Below, piece by piece: positions 17,109 through 27,939 of a stretch of 64,000 bases of DNA. Made by a program: the position numbers and the translations under genes. The notes beneath the pieces were generated by a model. That model worked only from the letters and a program-made list of their open reading frames with translations. It did not search any database and had not been told where the DNA came from. Source of the DNA: Moritella yayanosii (GTDB lineage: Bacteria; Pseudomonadota; Gammaproteobacteria; Enterobacterales; Moritellaceae); assembly GCF_900465055.1 (NCBI RefSeq), contig NZ_LS483250.1, forward strand, positions 3,286,001 to 3,350,000, read 5' to 3'. Positions within the stretch are counted from its first letter, which is position 1, and each line of letters opens with the position of its first letter.

Positions 17109-20100
17109 GTGGCAGGGAAACAAAATTGGCTAAGAAGATGTGGTAAAATATGCTTTTATACTTTTGCCTGCTTAGCGGTTTTTTCTGCGGTTGCGATTAG
17201 TCTGCTACGGGCGAGTTTACCCTACCTGAATCAATATCATGATCGGGTAATTGATTGGTTGGTGGCAGATCAATCGGTGAGTATTGAAATACAAAGTATT
17301 GATGCGGGCTGGTATAAATTCGGCCCGGTATTAATTATAAATACCTTAGACGTTAAGTTTGATGACTTATTGCCGTATGATTTTGACGTCGAACGTATCA
17401 AGATCAGTATTGATTTTTGGAACAGTGTATTCGCACGAAAACTGCTGGTCGATAATCTGATCTTAGATGGCGTGCAGATAAAATTACCCATTTCTCTGTT
17501 TCAAGATGCTGACGAAAAAGCCCCTAAACTAGCCTCACCCGAATTAACCCGTCTTCTGGATGTATTTTTCCGTCAACTTACGCATTTCGAGTTAACCAAT
17601 AGTAATCTACGGATATTAACCCCTGCGGGTGAAGAAAAGATCATTCATATTCCAGAGTTTGCTTGGTTAAATCAAGGCAATCGTCATCGAGGCGAAGGTT
17701 GGGCATACATTGATGATAACAATTTACGCATCATGGTCGATGTGACCAGTGCCAAAAATGATTTAACCAATGTCAGTGGTCAGATTTATGTGCAAGCCGA
17801 GAACATGAGTTTATCCAGTTGGTTTGAAAAAGTATTGTTTAAACGAGAAGGCTTAAAACAAGGCGCATTAAGTTTTGAAAGTTGGATTGAGATTGTTAAC
17901 AATAAACCGACATCGGCATTATTAAAGTTACAACCTTCAGCATTTAGTTGGACAAGTGCTAATCGCCAACAAAACCTGAGTATATTGGGGGGAGAGCTGG
18001 AATGGCAGTTAACGGATGCGGGTTGGCAATTGGATAGCCGTGATTTAGCGCTAGTGACTAATGGTATTGTCTGGCCTCAGCTTGATTTGCAACTCAGGCA
18101 GCAAGGTAATGAATTGTTTGTTTTTGTTAATCAAGTTGAGTTGTCTAAGTTGGCGCCGATTGTGGCCTTGTCACGTTATGTTGATGAAGCTTTATTTCAT
18201 GATCTTAAAACGTTAAATCCACATGGCCTAGTGCGTGACATTAAAGTTAAGATCCCAATGCAAGATTGGACTCAGTTGCGTTATCAGTTACAAGTGGAAG
18301 ATCTGCAGTTACACAGTTGGCAGGGTTTTCCGGGTATCGAAAATGTCGATATTGCGGTGATGGGTAACTTACATAGCGGCAAGGTCAGTATTGCTATGCA
18401 GGATACAGTATTAGATCTAACACAATACTTAGACCATGATATTCGGGTTAATCAGTTTTCCGCGGATCTGACTTGGCAGCGCTATGGGGATACTGATTTA
18501 GCTGGGACATTTAGCCGTTCTGGTGTTGAAATTATCGCCGATAAGGTATTCGTTGATACCCCAGAATTGGTCTTCGATAGTCAATTTTTATTAGATATCC
18601 CGGCCAATGCCGCGCCGTTTCTCAGCCTTGCTGGCGAGTTAACATTACGTGATGCCAGTAAAGTACATTACTACTACCCAACGGCGTATATGGGGGAAAC
18701 ACTCATTGATTACCTTCGCGGTGCTTTTAAACAAGGGCATGCGGATAATGGCCAATTATTATGGTTTGGTGAGTTTGCCAATTATCCTTATTCTCAAGGT
18801 GATGGCATATTTCAGACGCGTTTAAATGTCGTTGATGCTGAGTTTAAATTTGATCCACAATGGCCCAGCTTAACCGAATTACAGTTAGCATTATTATTTC
18901 ACAATGACGATTTATTTATGTCGTCCCGCAAAGGTAACTTGGGGCCGCTAGCCTTATCGCGAGTGGATGTACAGTTACCAAACTTAAGTGACGTCAAAGC
19001 GCTTGGTATTCAGGTGCAGTTTAAAACGACCGGCAAGCAAGCCAAAGCGCTTATTGATTTAAGTCCGTTACCTGAAGTTACGGCGGTATTGAACAGCCTG
19101 CAAGTTAGTGGTGATATAACCGGCACAGTCGATCTGGTTATTCCATTCACTGACGATGACCAAGTCACAGTCACAGGGGAAATAGACTTGGTCGATGACA
19201 GTATTTACTTTCCCGCATTAGCATTAACCTTGACGAATGTGCAGGGGCGCTTCAAATTTGCTGATGATGGCCTGTTATCCAGCCCATTCACCGCAAAATT
19301 GCTCGGTGAACCGCTTGATATTAGCTTTAGCACCGTGCAGAACAATAATGATTATCAAGTGAATGTTGAACTGGCTGGGCGTTGGTCTAGTGACAAGGTG
19401 ATGGCCCAGTTCATGCCTGCATACCAGCAATACGTGTCTGGTGATGTGAACTGGCAAGGCACATTAAATATGCGTTTTCCTGAGCAAGGCTTTAATTATG
19501 AATTTGATGTGCAAAGTGATTTAACTCAGGTTGAACTCGATTTGCCGTTGCCGTTGGCTAAATTGGCTAGTCATAATTGGCCAACCAATATCTCTGTGGT
19601 GGGTAATGATAAACAAGCCCATATCCAGTTAAATAGCAGTGATCTTTTGTATTTTTCTGGGCAAGTTAATTACGCCGATGATAATTTAGCCCTGATCCAA
19701 TCGTTAGTACAAATTGGTAATGTTGACAAACTGCTGAGCAGCGATGCCGCTAATGCCATCGTGGTTAATGTGGATAATATTGATATCGCCGAGTGGCAAT
19801 TATGGTATAGCGGTCTACCGGATAGTAAATTTGATGTGAGTAGCGCGGTAGAGCCTTTATCCTCAATTAAAGTCGTGGTAGCAAATACGACTTACTATCA
19901 ACAGCCCTTGGATGATTTAACGATAACGGCAACCAAAGGTTATCGTAACTGGGGTATTGAGCTTAAAGCCAGTGAGTTTAATGGTTCGGTGGTTATTCCG
20001 GATATCGGTAATATCAATATCGACTTTGATTATCTCTATTTACCTGATCTGGTGTTGCCGTCCGGTGTCATTGATGATGCCGCGCAAGAAGCCAAAGCCA

Positions 20101-20993
20101 CAACCCTCGTCTGGCAAGATTTCCCCGGTTTCAACTTCAATTGTGGTGCCTGTATTCTGGGCAAAGTTAATTTAGGTCGTACATCCGTAGAAGTGACTAA
20201 GAACGCGTCTGGATTGACACTTAAAGCACTTGATATTGATATGGAACATTCAACGGTGGCGATGACCGGGCGCTGGTTTACTGATGAGCAAGGCAAGCAA
20301 GCAACGCAATTGCGAGGTGAATTAAAAACCAAGAGTATCGAAGAATTTATGACGGGGTTAGGGCTAATTAGTCCGTTAGCAAAGACGCCAGCAGAGGTCG
20401 ACTTTCGTTTAGCTTGGCAAGACCAGCCCTTCGATGTTGATGTCGAATCACTGCAGGGTAACGCGACGATAACAACCCAAGCAGGGCGGATCACGAATGT
20501 CAGTGACAAAGGCACCCGCTTCTTAAGTGTGCTGAGTTTACAGTCATTGGTGAAGCGATTAAGTTTAGACTTTAGTGATGTGTTTAATGATGGCTTTCCG
20601 TATTCATCAATGCAGGCCTCGCTACTGATTGCCGATGGTGCGATTAATAATAAAGATTTTTTACTTAATTCCAGTAGCGGTAAAATTACGGGTAGCGGCT
20701 ATGTTGATTTAGTGACGGATACCATCAATTATAATTTAAGTTTCTTTCCAGATGTGACCGCGAGTTTACCACTATTGACTGCGTTTGCGGTAACGCCGAC
20801 CACAGCATTGGCTGTTTTTGCACTGTCGAAATTACTCGAGCCAGTGGTCGAAGTGATCACTGAACTTAAATTTAACGTCAGCGGTGATCTTGATAATCCG
20901 GTATTTACCGAAGTAAAACGTAATCAACAAGCGATTACGGTGCCTGATAAACTGATTAATGCTGCAGGGACGAAAAGAACGGGGAATAAATAA
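17109..20993 (+). CDS. yhdP: YhdP, AsmA-like bridge protein for phospholipid transport
   Basis: YhdP is a very large AsmA-family protein that spans the periplasm and helps move phospholipids to the outer membrane. At 1294 residues it has the normal size. An N-terminal membrane helix (about 14-34) precedes long beta-rich repeats typical of the TamB/AsmA groove, and the end contains the conserved AsmA_2-like segment with VLSLQSLVKRLSLDFSDVF and GSGYVDLVTDTINYNLSFFPD. The start is GTG, one base after the rng stop, and the stop overlaps the next ATG by one base, so expression is coupled on both sides. In this window it may matter more than usual, because the mla lipid transport operon is not at its usual place. 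Confidence 0.94.
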   Translation: MAGKQNWLRRCGKICFYTFACLAVFSAVAISLLRASLPYLNQYHDRVIDWLVADQSVSIEIQSIDAGWYKFGPVLIINTLDVKFDDLLPYDFDVERIKISIDFWNSVFARKLLVDNLILDGVQIKLPISLFQDADEKAPKLASPELTRLLDVFFRQLTHFELTNSNLRILTPAGEEKIIHIPEFAWLNQGNRHRGEGWAYIDDNNLRIMVDVTSAKNDLTNVSGQIYVQAENMSLSSWFEKVLFKREGLKQGALSFESWIEIVNNKPTSALLKLQPSAFSWTSANRQQNLSILGGELEWQLTDAGWQLDSRDLALVTNGIVWPQLDLQLRQQGNELFVFVNQVELSKLAPIVALSRYVDEALFHDLKTLNPHGLVRDIKVKIPMQDWTQLRYQLQVEDLQLHSWQGFPGIENVDIAVMGNLHSGKVSIAMQDTVLDLTQYLDHDIRVNQFSADLTWQRYGDTDLAGTFSRSGVEIIADKVFVDTPELVFDSQFLLDIPANAAPFLSLAGELTLRDASKVHYYYPTAYMGETLIDYLRGAFKQGHADNGQLLWFGEFANYPYSQGDGIFQTRLNVVDAEFKFDPQWPSLTELQLALLFHNDDLFMSSRKGNLGPLALSRVDVQLPNLSDVKALGIQVQFKTTGKQAKALIDLSPLPEVTAVLNSLQVSGDITGTVDLVIPFTDDDQVTVTGEIDLVDDSIYFPALALTLTNVQGRFKFADDGLLSSPFTAKLLGEPLDISFSTVQNNNDYQVNVELAGRWSSDKVMAQFMPAYQQYVSGDVNWQGTLNMRFPEQGFNYEFDVQSDLTQVELDLPLPLAKLASHNWPTNISVVGNDKQAHIQLNSSDLLYFSGQVNYADDNLALIQSLVQIGNVDKLLSSDAANAIVVNVDNIDIAEWQLWYSGLPDSKFDVSSAVEPLSSIKVVVANTTYYQQPLDDLTITATKGYRNWGIELKASEFNGSVVIPDIGNINIDFDYLYLPDLVLPSGVIDDAAQEAKATTLVWQDFPGFNFNCGACILGKVNLGRTSVEVTKNASGLTLKALDIDMEHSTVAMTGRWFTDEQGKQATQLRGELKTKSIEEFMTGLGLISPLAKTPAEVDFRLAWQDQPFDVDVESLQGNATITTQAGRITNVSDKGTRFLSVLSLQSLVKRLSLDFSDVFNDGFPYSSMQASLLIADGAINNKDFLLNSSSGKITGSGYVDLVTDTINYNLSFFPDVTASLPLLTAFAVTPTTALAVFALSKLLEPVVEVITELKFNVSGDLDNPVFTEVKRNQQAITVPDKLINAAGTKRTGNK

Positions 20994-21859
20994 TGCAATT
21001 AGTGGCGATACAGATGACCTCGGGTGCTGATATTGCAGCAAATTTAGCGTATGTGGCCTCGCAATTGGCATTGATTAATACTCAGGTTGCCCCGACCTTG
21101 ATATTATTACCGGAGAACTTTGCCTTATTTTCCCATCGTGATGATTATTTCACCCATGCTGAGCCATTAGGTGAAGGGCCGGTACAACAGCAACTTGCCA
21201 ACTGGGCTAAGCAGTATCAATGTTGGCTGGTTGCGGGTTCTTTCCCTATTCTTAGTAATATAGATGATCGTATTTATACCACCAGTTTAGCATTTGACCC
21301 CAATGGGGAATTGGTGCAACATTACAATAAGATCCACTTATTTGATGCGCATGTGCCAACCGTATCCGCGAGTGATAGCCAAGTTAACACCGGATCAACG
21401 ACACAAGTATACAAAGAGTCAGATAGCTTTATTGCCGGTGATCGGGTTGCGACCTTTACTGCCGGTGATATTAAATTTGGTATGGCGATCTGTTATGACT
21501 TACGGTTTCCAGAATTATTTCGGGTACTCAGTGCGGCGAACGTGGATGTTTTATTATTACCAGCCGCATTTACTTATACGACAGGTAAAGCGCACTGGTT
21601 ACCTTTGTTACAAGCCCGGGCAATAGAAAATCAATGCTATGTGTTAGCGGCGAACCAGGTGGGTGATCACGGCCATAACCGTCATACTTGGGGCCACTCT
21701 GTTATCTTAGATCCTTGGGGCGACATTCTGGCTCAGCAAACGTCGGCATGCGGCATTAGCTGTGCGCGATTAGACAAACATAAGTTAGTACAAATACGTA
21801 CTGATATACCGATTTTACAACACGCGCGCTTTACGGCGAGCTTGAAAAATAAAGAGTAA
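20993..21859 (+). CDS. Nitrilase-family amidase, probable deaminated glutathione amidase
   Basis: This is a carbon-nitrogen hydrolase with the Glu-Lys-Cys triad: E41 in [10 protein letters not shown]113 in HYNKIHLFD and C167 in [15 protein letters not shown]. Length 288 aa, a single domain. The HYNKIHLFD and RFPELFR patterns resemble the Nit1/YbeM group, whose known activity is removal of deaminated glutathione, a repair reaction; the substrate here is inferred. It lies between yhdP and tldD, an arrangement also seen in Vibrio and Shewanella, and its ATG overlaps the yhdP stop. tldD follows after eight bases. Confidence 0.88.
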   Translation: MQLVAIQMTSGADIAANLAYVASQLALINTQVAPTLILLPENFALFSHRDDYFTHAEPLGEGPVQQQLANWAKQYQCWLVAGSFPILSNIDDRIYTTSLAFDPNGELVQHYNKIHLFDAHVPTVSASDSQVNTGSTTQVYKESDSFIAGDRVATFTAGDIKFGMAICYDLRFPELFRVLSAANVDVLLLPAAFTYTTGKAHWLPLLQARAIENQCYVLAANQVGDHGHNRHTWGHSVILDPWGDILAQQTSACGISCARLDKHKLVQIRTDIPILQHARFTASLKNKE

Positions 21860-21867
21860 CAACTCAG

Positions 21868-23316
21868 ATGAGATTTGAACAAGTCGAAAATTCAATTTTA
21901 CTGCCTGCGGATCTAAACTTAGATAAGCTGCAGAGTACATTATCATTATTGATGGGTAATCAACTTGATTATGGTGATCTTTATTTCCAAGCTTGCAAAC
22001 ATGAGTCTTGGGGATTAGAAGACGGTATCGTCAAAGAAGGTTCGTTTAACATCGAGAAAGGTGTCGGCGTGCGTGCAGTATCGGGCGAAAAAACTGGTTT
22101 TGCTTATTCTGATGAGATTAGTTTAAACGCCTTAACGCAGTCTGCCAAAGCGGCACGTGGTATTGCGGCAAGCGGTGGTCAAGGTAAAGTTAAAGCGTGG
22201 AGCAAACCACAAGGTAGTGAAATCTATCAGCCACTCGATCCATTAACGAGTATGGATAGACAGCGTAAAATTGACTTATTACATGAAATGGATGTGTACG
22301 CGCGTTCATTAGACACGCACGTCACACAAGTGAGCGTGAGCTTATCTGCGGTATACGAAGAGATATTGGTCGCAGCAACAGATGGCACTCTGGCGGCGGA
22401 TATTCGCCCATTAGTACGCATGAACTGTTCGGTGTTAATTGAAAAGAATGGCAAGCGTGAACGGGGTGGTGCGGGTGGCGGAGGCCGTTATGGTTTTGAT
22501 TACTTCTTAGATGACGTGGATGGTCTGCAGCGTGCATTTAGCTATGCCAAAGATGCAGTGCGTCAAGCGTTAGTCAATATTGATGCTATTGATGCACCTG
22601 CTGGCCCTATGCCTGTGGTACTTGGCGCTGGTTGGCCTGGGGTATTATTACATGAAGCGGTGGGGCATGGTCTAGAAGGTGACTTTAACCGTAAAGGTAC
22701 CTCGGCTTACGCAGGTAAAATTGGCGAAAAAGTGGCGTCTTCACTGTGTACTATTGTGGATAATGGCACATTAGCCAACCGTCGAGGATCATTAAATATC
22801 GATGATGAAGGTACGGTAACACAAAATACCATGCTGATTGAAAAAGGTATTTTGAAAGGTTACATGCAAGATAAGCTTAATGCACGTTTAATGGGGGTGG
22901 AGTCTACGGGTAATGGTCGTCGTGAATCATTTGCGCACTTACCGATGCCGCGTATGACGAATACCTACATGTTAGCTGGTGAGCATACCCCAGAAGAGAT
23001 CATTAGCACGGTTGAGAAGGGCATTTATGCCCCTAACTTTGGTGGTGGTCAAGTTGATATTACTTCGGGTAAATTTGTATTCTCTGCATCTGAAGCATAT
23101 TTAATTGAAAATGGTAAAATTACCACACCAATTAAAGGAGCAACCTTGATCGGTAATGGTCATGAAGCCATGCAGCACATCTCAATGGTTGGTAACGACC
23201 TAGAATTAGATAAAGGTGTGGGTATCTGTGGCAAAGAAGGTCAGAGTATCCCGGTAGGTGTTGGTCAACCGACATTGAAAATCGATAGCATGACGGTGGG
23301 TGGCACTGGTCGCTAA
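21868..23316 (+). CDS. tldD: TldD, metalloprotease subunit
   Basis: TldD forms a heterodimeric zinc protease with PmbA/TldE; in E. coli it degrades unfolded peptides, matures microcin B17 and processes the CcdA antitoxin. The 482-aa protein carries the catalytic HEAVGH at residues 262-267 and the downstream [25 protein letters not shown] region with the third metal ligand. The ending [23 protein letters not shown] is typical of the family. Its partner pmbA is encoded 780 bases downstream, with darP in reverse between them. Confidence 0.97.
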   Translation: MRFEQVENSILLPADLNLDKLQSTLSLLMGNQLDYGDLYFQACKHESWGLEDGIVKEGSFNIEKGVGVRAVSGEKTGFAYSDEISLNALTQSAKAARGIAASGGQGKVKAWSKPQGSEIYQPLDPLTSMDRQRKIDLLHEMDVYARSLDTHVTQVSVSLSAVYEEILVAATDGTLAADIRPLVRMNCSVLIEKNGKRERGGAGGGGRYGFDYFLDDVDGLQRAFSYAKDAVRQALVNIDAIDAPAGPMPVVLGAGWPGVLLHEAVGHGLEGDFNRKGTSAYAGKIGEKVASSLCTIVDNGTLANRRGSLNIDDEGTVTQNTMLIEKGILKGYMQDKLNARLMGVESTGNGRRESFAHLPMPRMTNTYMLAGEHTPEEIISTVEKGIYAPNFGGGQVDITSGKFVFSASEAYLIENGKITTPIKGATLIGNGHEAMQHISMVGNDLELDKGVGICGKEGQSIPVGVGQPTLKIDSMTVGGTGR

Positions 23317-23330
23317 TTTGAGTGGATAAA

Positions 23331-23375
23331 AATAAAGCCCTAGCAAGTCGATAAATGACTGGCTAGGGCTTTATT
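23331..23375. terminator. Bidirectional terminator between tldD and darP
   Basis: AATAAAGCCCTAGC at 23331-23344 pairs perfectly with GCTAGGGCTTTATT at 23362-23375; AGTC and GACT inside the loop extend the hairpin. T-rich flanks occur in both directions, so it can serve tldD on the plus strand and darP on the minus strand. Confidence 0.9.
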
Positions 23376-23421
23376 GTTGGTACTGGTTAAACATTAATTA
23401 TGCCGAAATGGCAGATTAATA

Positions 23422-23973
23422 TTATATACCGGCAATCTCGCGGAGGTGTTTAAAGATCTCTTTGCTTGGTTTTACAGCTTTAAGCGGCTTTTCAGCTTTA
23501 AGTTCTTTATTCACTTGGCGGATCCATTGACGTAGTTTCTGACGATCAGCATTTGGATATGTTTCTAATAATGCAGTGATCGCGGTATCACCACCGGCAA
23601 TCAATTCATCACGAACCATCTCTAATTTTTTTAACTCAATAGTTGCTTGGTTGTGTTTATTGGTGATCTTATCGTATGCCATTTGGATCGGTTCGAGACC
23701 ATCGCTACGCATGATCTTGCTCATGTGCGATAGATGTCTACTGTAAGCATCTGTACGTAATGCAATTTTTCTTGCGGTCACAATTGCTGCGAGTAAGTGC
23801 TCAGAAAAACCCATTTTGGCAATTTCTGCTTTACTGAGTAAAGAGATCGCGCCAGCGAGTTTCAGTGTCTTGGCAATTTCAATTTTATTTTCTGCACGAC
23901 TTTGATATAGCTCGTCGTCTTCAGCTCGTCGGTAAGACTTTTCGCTGGTAATATTCCGTTCTTTTACGCTCAT
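23422..23973 (-). CDS. darP: DarP (YjgA), 50S ribosome assembly factor
   Basis: DarP binds late precursors of the 50S ribosomal subunit and helps mature the peptidyl-transferase centre. I choose the ATG at 23973 (MSVKERNITSEK), giving 183 aa; an in-frame TTG five codons upstream is less likely. The protein is highly charged and helical, with the family pattern LTKAEI-like LLSKAEIAKMGFSEHLLAAIV, then SRHLSHMSKIMRS and the C-terminal YPNADRQKLRQWIRQVNKEL. It is the usual tldD-darP-pmbA neighbour, here in reverse orientation and convergent with tldD. It is somewhat more divergent than most homologues at the N-terminus. Confidence 0.9.
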   Translation of the reverse strand: MSVKERNITSEKSYRRAEDDELYQSRAENKIEIAKTLKLAGAISLLSKAEIAKMGFSEHLLAAIVTARKIALRTDAYSRHLSHMSKIMRSDGLEPIQMAYDKITNKHNQATIELKKLEMVRDELIAGGDTAITALLETYPNADRQKLRQWIRQVNKELKAEKPLKAVKPSKEIFKHLREIAGI

Positions 23974-24098
23974 AATATTCTTTTTCAAAACGATTGATAT
24001 GTTAATTGTATCAGTTTATTGCTAATTGCGCAGTTGCTGCAGGAATTTTTATCGCAACATGGTATGCTTAATCTAGTATAACTTATTGAAACGAGCCC

Positions 24099-25439
24099 AT
24101 GAACTTAAAACAGCAAATTACTTTAGAACAAAATAAATTGGAATTAGCCGTTACTCAAGCACTCGATATCGCCAAAAAGGCGGGCGCGAGTGCTGCAGAG
24201 GTAGCTATTTCGCGACAAACGGGTTTGTCTGTAAGTACACGCATGGGTGAAGTTGAAAATGTTGAATTCAACCATGATGGCGCGTTAGGTATCTGTGTAT
24301 ACCGCGGTCAACGTAAAGGTAATGCATCAACCTCAGATTTAAGTGAGGCGGCAATTAAAAGCACAGTCGCCGCCGCGTTAGATATCGCCTTATATACTGC
24401 TGAAGATGAATTTGCTGGTTTAGCTGACTTTGAGCTGATGGCGTTTGCACCGGAAGATTTAGACTTATGTCATCCGATTAAGATCGAACCTGAGTATGCT
24501 ATAGAACAAGCTTGCCTGACTGAGCGTTTAGCCTTAGCGAAAGACTCACGCATCGTCAACAGTGAAGGCTCTTTTACCAGCCACAGCAGCATTAAAGTTT
24601 ACGGCAACAGTCATGGCTTAATTAATGGTTATGCCAGTACCCGTCACAGCATGAGTTCGGTATTGATTGCAGAACAAGACGGCGTAATGGAACGTGATTA
24701 CGGCTACTCAATGGCGCGTGACGAAAGTAAATTGTGGACGCCAGAACAAATTGCTACCGAAGCTGTTAATCGTACTGTAGACCGTTTAGGCGCGCGTAAG
24801 ATTGATACTTGTAATGTCCCGGTGATTTTTCATCACGATGTTGCCAGTAGCTTAATGGGTCAACTGGTGATGGGCATCAGTGGTGGTAGCTTATACCGTA
24901 AATCATCCTTCTTGCTCGATAAGCTGGGTGAACAGATTTTCCCAGAATGGTTGAACATTCAAGAACGTCCGCACATTAAAGGTGGTTTAGCCTCATCAAT
25001 GTATGATGCTGAAGGTGTGCGTACTAAAGATTTAGATGTGGTAGAACAAGGTATTTTAAAAAGCTACCTATTAACCAGTTACAGTGGTCGTAAATTAGGG
25101 ATGCAAACAACCGGTCATGCTGGTGGTATTCATAACTGGAACGTCACCGGCAAAGGCGAAACATTAGACCAACTGTGTCGCCAAATGGGCACCGGCTTGT
25201 TAGTGACTGAACTGATGGGGCAGGGCGTTAATATTGTTACCGGTGATTACAGCCGTGGCGCGTCAGGTTTCTGGGTCGAAAATGGTGAGTTACAGTATCC
25301 TGTGCATGAAATTACCATCGCGGGTAACTTAACGGACATGTTCAAAAACCTCGTTGCTGTCGGTAACGACGTGGATATTCGCAGTAGTATTCTCATGGGC
25401 TCGACACTATTAGAGTCAATGCAGATTGCGGGTAATTAA
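24099..25439 (+). CDS. pmbA: PmbA (TldE), partner of TldD
   Basis: PmbA is the non-catalytic partner of TldD in the heterodimeric protease. The 446-aa protein shares the TldD fold but has HHDVASSLMGQL where TldD has its HExxxH helix, so it lacks the metal site, as expected. Conserved segments include RHSMSSVLIAEQDG, LLTSYSGRKLGMQTTGHAGG and GVNIVTGDYSRGASGFWVENG. It reads away from darP, with a short shared promoter region of about 125 bases. Confidence 0.96.
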   Translation: MNLKQQITLEQNKLELAVTQALDIAKKAGASAAEVAISRQTGLSVSTRMGEVENVEFNHDGALGICVYRGQRKGNASTSDLSEAAIKSTVAAALDIALYTAEDEFAGLADFELMAFAPEDLDLCHPIKIEPEYAIEQACLTERLALAKDSRIVNSEGSFTSHSSIKVYGNSHGLINGYASTRHSMSSVLIAEQDGVMERDYGYSMARDESKLWTPEQIATEAVNRTVDRLGARKIDTCNVPVIFHHDVASSLMGQLVMGISGGSLYRKSSFLLDKLGEQIFPEWLNIQERPHIKGGLASSMYDAEGVRTKDLDVVEQGILKSYLLTSYSGRKLGMQTTGHAGGIHNWNVTGKGETLDQLCRQMGTGLLVTELMGQGVNIVTGDYSRGASGFWVENGELQYPVHEITIAGNLTDMFKNLVAVGNDVDIRSSILMGSTLLESMQIAGN

Positions 25440-25458
25440 CATTCCCTCGATTTACATG

Positions 25459-25491
25459 AAAAAGCCTGGGTCATGATGACACAGGCTTTTT
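25459..25491. terminator. Terminator between convergent pmbA and mgtE
   Basis: AAAAAGCCTG at 25459-25468 pairs with CAGGCTTTTT at 25482-25491, with an inner GTCA/TGAC helix. A-rich and T-rich sides make it usable in both directions. Confidence 0.88.
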
Positions 25492-25542
25492 ACGTTATGG
25501 GCTATTAACTTTATTTTTTGCTCTCTACCTTGGTTAAAAAGG

Positions 25543-26901
25543 TTAACCGTAGACCAGTGTGGCCATGCCTAAGAAGGAAAATAGACCAACCACATCGGTC
25601 ACGGTGGTGAGCGCCATACCACCGGCTAGTGCCGGATCGATATTGTATTTTTTCATCACCAATGGAATGACCACGCCGGCCAATCCACCCATTGACATAT
25701 TAATAAACATTGCCCCACCAATGATCAGGCCTAGCGATGGATCGCCCTTCCATAATGAGACTATGATGGCGATGGATATTGCCCAGATAGCGCCATTAAG
25801 CACGCCCACCATGGCTTCTTTACCGATTAACCAACGGCTATTGTCGTCACTAATATGACCGACCGCCATACCACGAATAACCAGTGCGAGGGTTTGATTA
25901 CCAGCAATACCACCCATACTCGGTACAATGGTCATTAAAATGGCCAGTGTCGCGAGTTGTTCTAAAGTCGCTTCAAACATGTTCGAGACGGAGGCGGCAG
26001 TTAGTGCGGCAATTAAATTAACCCCCAGCCAAAGTGTGCGGCGTTTGGTACTTTGTAGCACGGGTGCGAAGGTATCTTCATCATCATCCATACCAGCCAG
26101 ACCCATCATGTCATGCTCGGCATTTTCGCGGATAATATCAACCACGTCATCAATAGTGATACGACCAAGTAGTTTACCTGTGTCATCAGTTACCGGCGCT
26201 GAGATCCAGTCATGGCGCTCGAACAGTTTAGCGACTTCCGAGGTATCCATATTGGCCGATAATGTTTCTGCCTGGCGATCCATAATGCTGTTGATGACAC
26301 TGTTTGGATCTGTGGTTAATAGCATAGATAAAGGCACATCACCGATCAAAAGATCATCTTTATCCACCACATATAAGGTATCAGTGGCTTCGGGTAATTC
26401 ACCGCGTAAGCGTATGTAACGTAAGATCACATCGACGGTTACGTCTGGACGTAAGGTGATGGTATCGGTATTCATGATACTGCCAGCGGTGTCTTCTGGA
26501 TACGCCATCGCGGTTTCTAAACGATGTCGATCTTGGGTATCCATTTGGGTAATAACTTCTTGGTAGATACTGTCTGGCAGGCTACGCAGCACATTGGCTA
26601 AATCATCAGTATCCAAGCCTTCTGTCGCCGCGACTAAGGATTCGGTATCCATGAGTTTGAGGATACTGGTTTTAGCATCTTCATTGAGTTCATCGAGGAT
26701 CTCACCTTGCATATCAGAGTCGGTTAATCGCCACAAGACTTTACGACCTGTTGGTGGTGATGATTCGAGTAATAAGGCGATATCACAAGGGGGTGTTTGG
26801 TAGAGCATTCGCTTCACGTGAACAAACATACCACTCTCGAGTGCTTCATTCATTTCACTTAAACGTAGGTGTGTACTTTCATGCTCCATCTGTTCTGGCA
26901 T
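25543..26901 (-). CDS. mgtE: MgtE magnesium transporter
   Basis: MgtE is a magnesium-gated channel. The 452 residues show the full family layout: an N-terminal helical magnesium-sensor domain (about 30-135, LLESSPPTGRKVLWRLTD and LRSLPDSIYQEVITQMD), two CBS domains (about 135-260) and five membrane helices at the C-terminus with the pore-helix region PSMGGIAGNQTLALVIRGMAVG. In Vibrio and Shewanella mgtE follows npr (ptsO), after rapZ; here it lies 147 bases downstream of rapZ without npr between. It has its own upstream space and may be transcribed from its own promoter. Confidence 0.95.
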   Translation of the reverse strand: MPEQMEHESTHLRLSEMNEALESGMFVHVKRMLYQTPPCDIALLLESSPPTGRKVLWRLTDSDMQGEILDELNEDAKTSILKLMDTESLVAATEGLDTDDLANVLRSLPDSIYQEVITQMDTQDRHRLETAMAYPEDTAGSIMNTDTITLRPDVTVDVILRYIRLRGELPEATDTLYVVDKDDLLIGDVPLSMLLTTDPNSVINSIMDRQAETLSANMDTSEVAKLFERHDWISAPVTDDTGKLLGRITIDDVVDIIRENAEHDMMGLAGMDDDEDTFAPVLQSTKRRTLWLGVNLIAALTAASVSNMFEATLEQLATLAILMTIVPSMGGIAGNQTLALVIRGMAVGHISDDNSRWLIGKEAMVGVLNGAIWAISIAIIVSLWKGDPSLGLIIGGAMFINMSMGGLAGVVIPLVMKKYNIDPALAGGMALTTVTDVVGLFSFLGMATLVYG

Positions 26902-27048
26902 ATGTCGTCCCCATTCTTATTATTCGGCTGCAAGACCTTGCTCGTTGATGCTGTGCAATTCTAGCTTAATCGGTATCTATAATCAGCATTAACAATAAAT
27001 TATAATAATGAACTGTATTGATTGTTAATGCCATGGCTAAGTGAATAC

Positions 27049-27912
27049 TTAGCTAATTTTATGTTTGTTTTTTTCTAACGTTTGGTGACGAGTCTGTACC
27101 ACGTAATCTTGCTGTTTAAAGTATTTCGCTAATTTCTCTGCAATGAATACCGAACGATGTTGGCCGCCAGTACAACCAATAGCAACAGTAACATAGCTGC
27201 GATTATTTTTTTCCAGCAGCGGTAACCAGGTCGTTAATAGATTTTCAATTTGCAGCGCAAAGCTGATCACTTCCGGTTGTTGACTGAGGTAGTTAATGAC
27301 CGGTTCATCAAGCCCTGTGTAAGGTTTTAATTCTGGGATCCAATGTGGATTTGGTAAAAAGCGTACGTCGAATACATAGTCTGCATCCATTGGTAAGCCA
27401 TGTTTAAAACCAAATGATTGGAAGACTAAGACCAGTTGGTTTTTTTTCTTGCCTAAAATACGTTCTTTGATTTGTTCACTGAGTTCATGAATATTAAGCT
27501 CAGAGGTATCTATTTTCAGATCTGCAAGTAAGGCTAAAGGACGTAAGCGCTGTTGTTCCATTTCAATTGCTTGCGAGAGTGACAAGTCGTCTTTTGTTAA
27601 TGGATGCAGGCGACGTGTTTCACTGTAGCGTTTAATAAGGACAGATTGGTTAGTATCCAGAAATAAACTGGTTAGTTCAGTACTGGCTTTTAGCTCCGCT
27701 ATAATATCGTTTAATTCTTGTTTTTCTTTCGGTAAATTACGTACATCAATACTGACTGCTACTTGTTCAGTTTTGGAATTTAAGGTTTGCAGTAGTTGTG
27801 GGAGTAATGTCACTGGCAGGTTGTCTACGCAATAGTAGCCTAAATCTTCAAGTACCCGTAATGCAATTGATTTACCGGATCCGGACTGGCCGCTGACTAT
27901 TATTAACTTCAT
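27049..27912 (-). CDS. rapZ: RapZ, RNase adaptor and GlcN6P sensor
   Basis: RapZ is a P-loop protein that in E. coli presents the small RNA GlmZ to RNase E and so controls glucosamine-6-phosphate synthase. The 287-residue protein has the Walker A GQSGSGKS at residues 8-15, the core [21 protein letters not shown] and C-terminal [19 protein letters not shown], and a basic tail ([15 protein letters not shown]) that matches the RNA-binding end of E. coli RapZ. It is the best-preserved remnant of the rpoN-hpf-ptsN-rapZ-npr cluster, yet ptsN and npr are both missing. A long hairpin ends 28 bases before its ATG and would be in its leader. Confidence 0.95.
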   Translation of the reverse strand: MKLIIVSGQSGSGKSIALRVLEDLGYYCVDNLPVTLLPQLLQTLNSKTEQVAVSIDVRNLPKEKQELNDIIAELKASTELTSLFLDTNQSVLIKRYSETRRLHPLTKDDLSLSQAIEMEQQRLRPLALLADLKIDTSELNIHELSEQIKERILGKKKNQLVLVFQSFGFKHGLPMDADYVFDVRFLPNPHWIPELKPYTGLDEPVINYLSQQPEVISFALQIENLLTTWLPLLEKNNRSYVTVAIGCTGGQHRSVFIAEKLAKYFKQQDYVVQTRHQTLEKNKHKIS

Positions 27913-27939
27913 TTTTTGTCCTCACATCTGCGCAGCGAA

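Noticed and set aside
20036-20515. 159-codon open frame opposite yhdP
   Set aside because: Shadow of a long conserved gene, with no ribosome site or recognisable protein.
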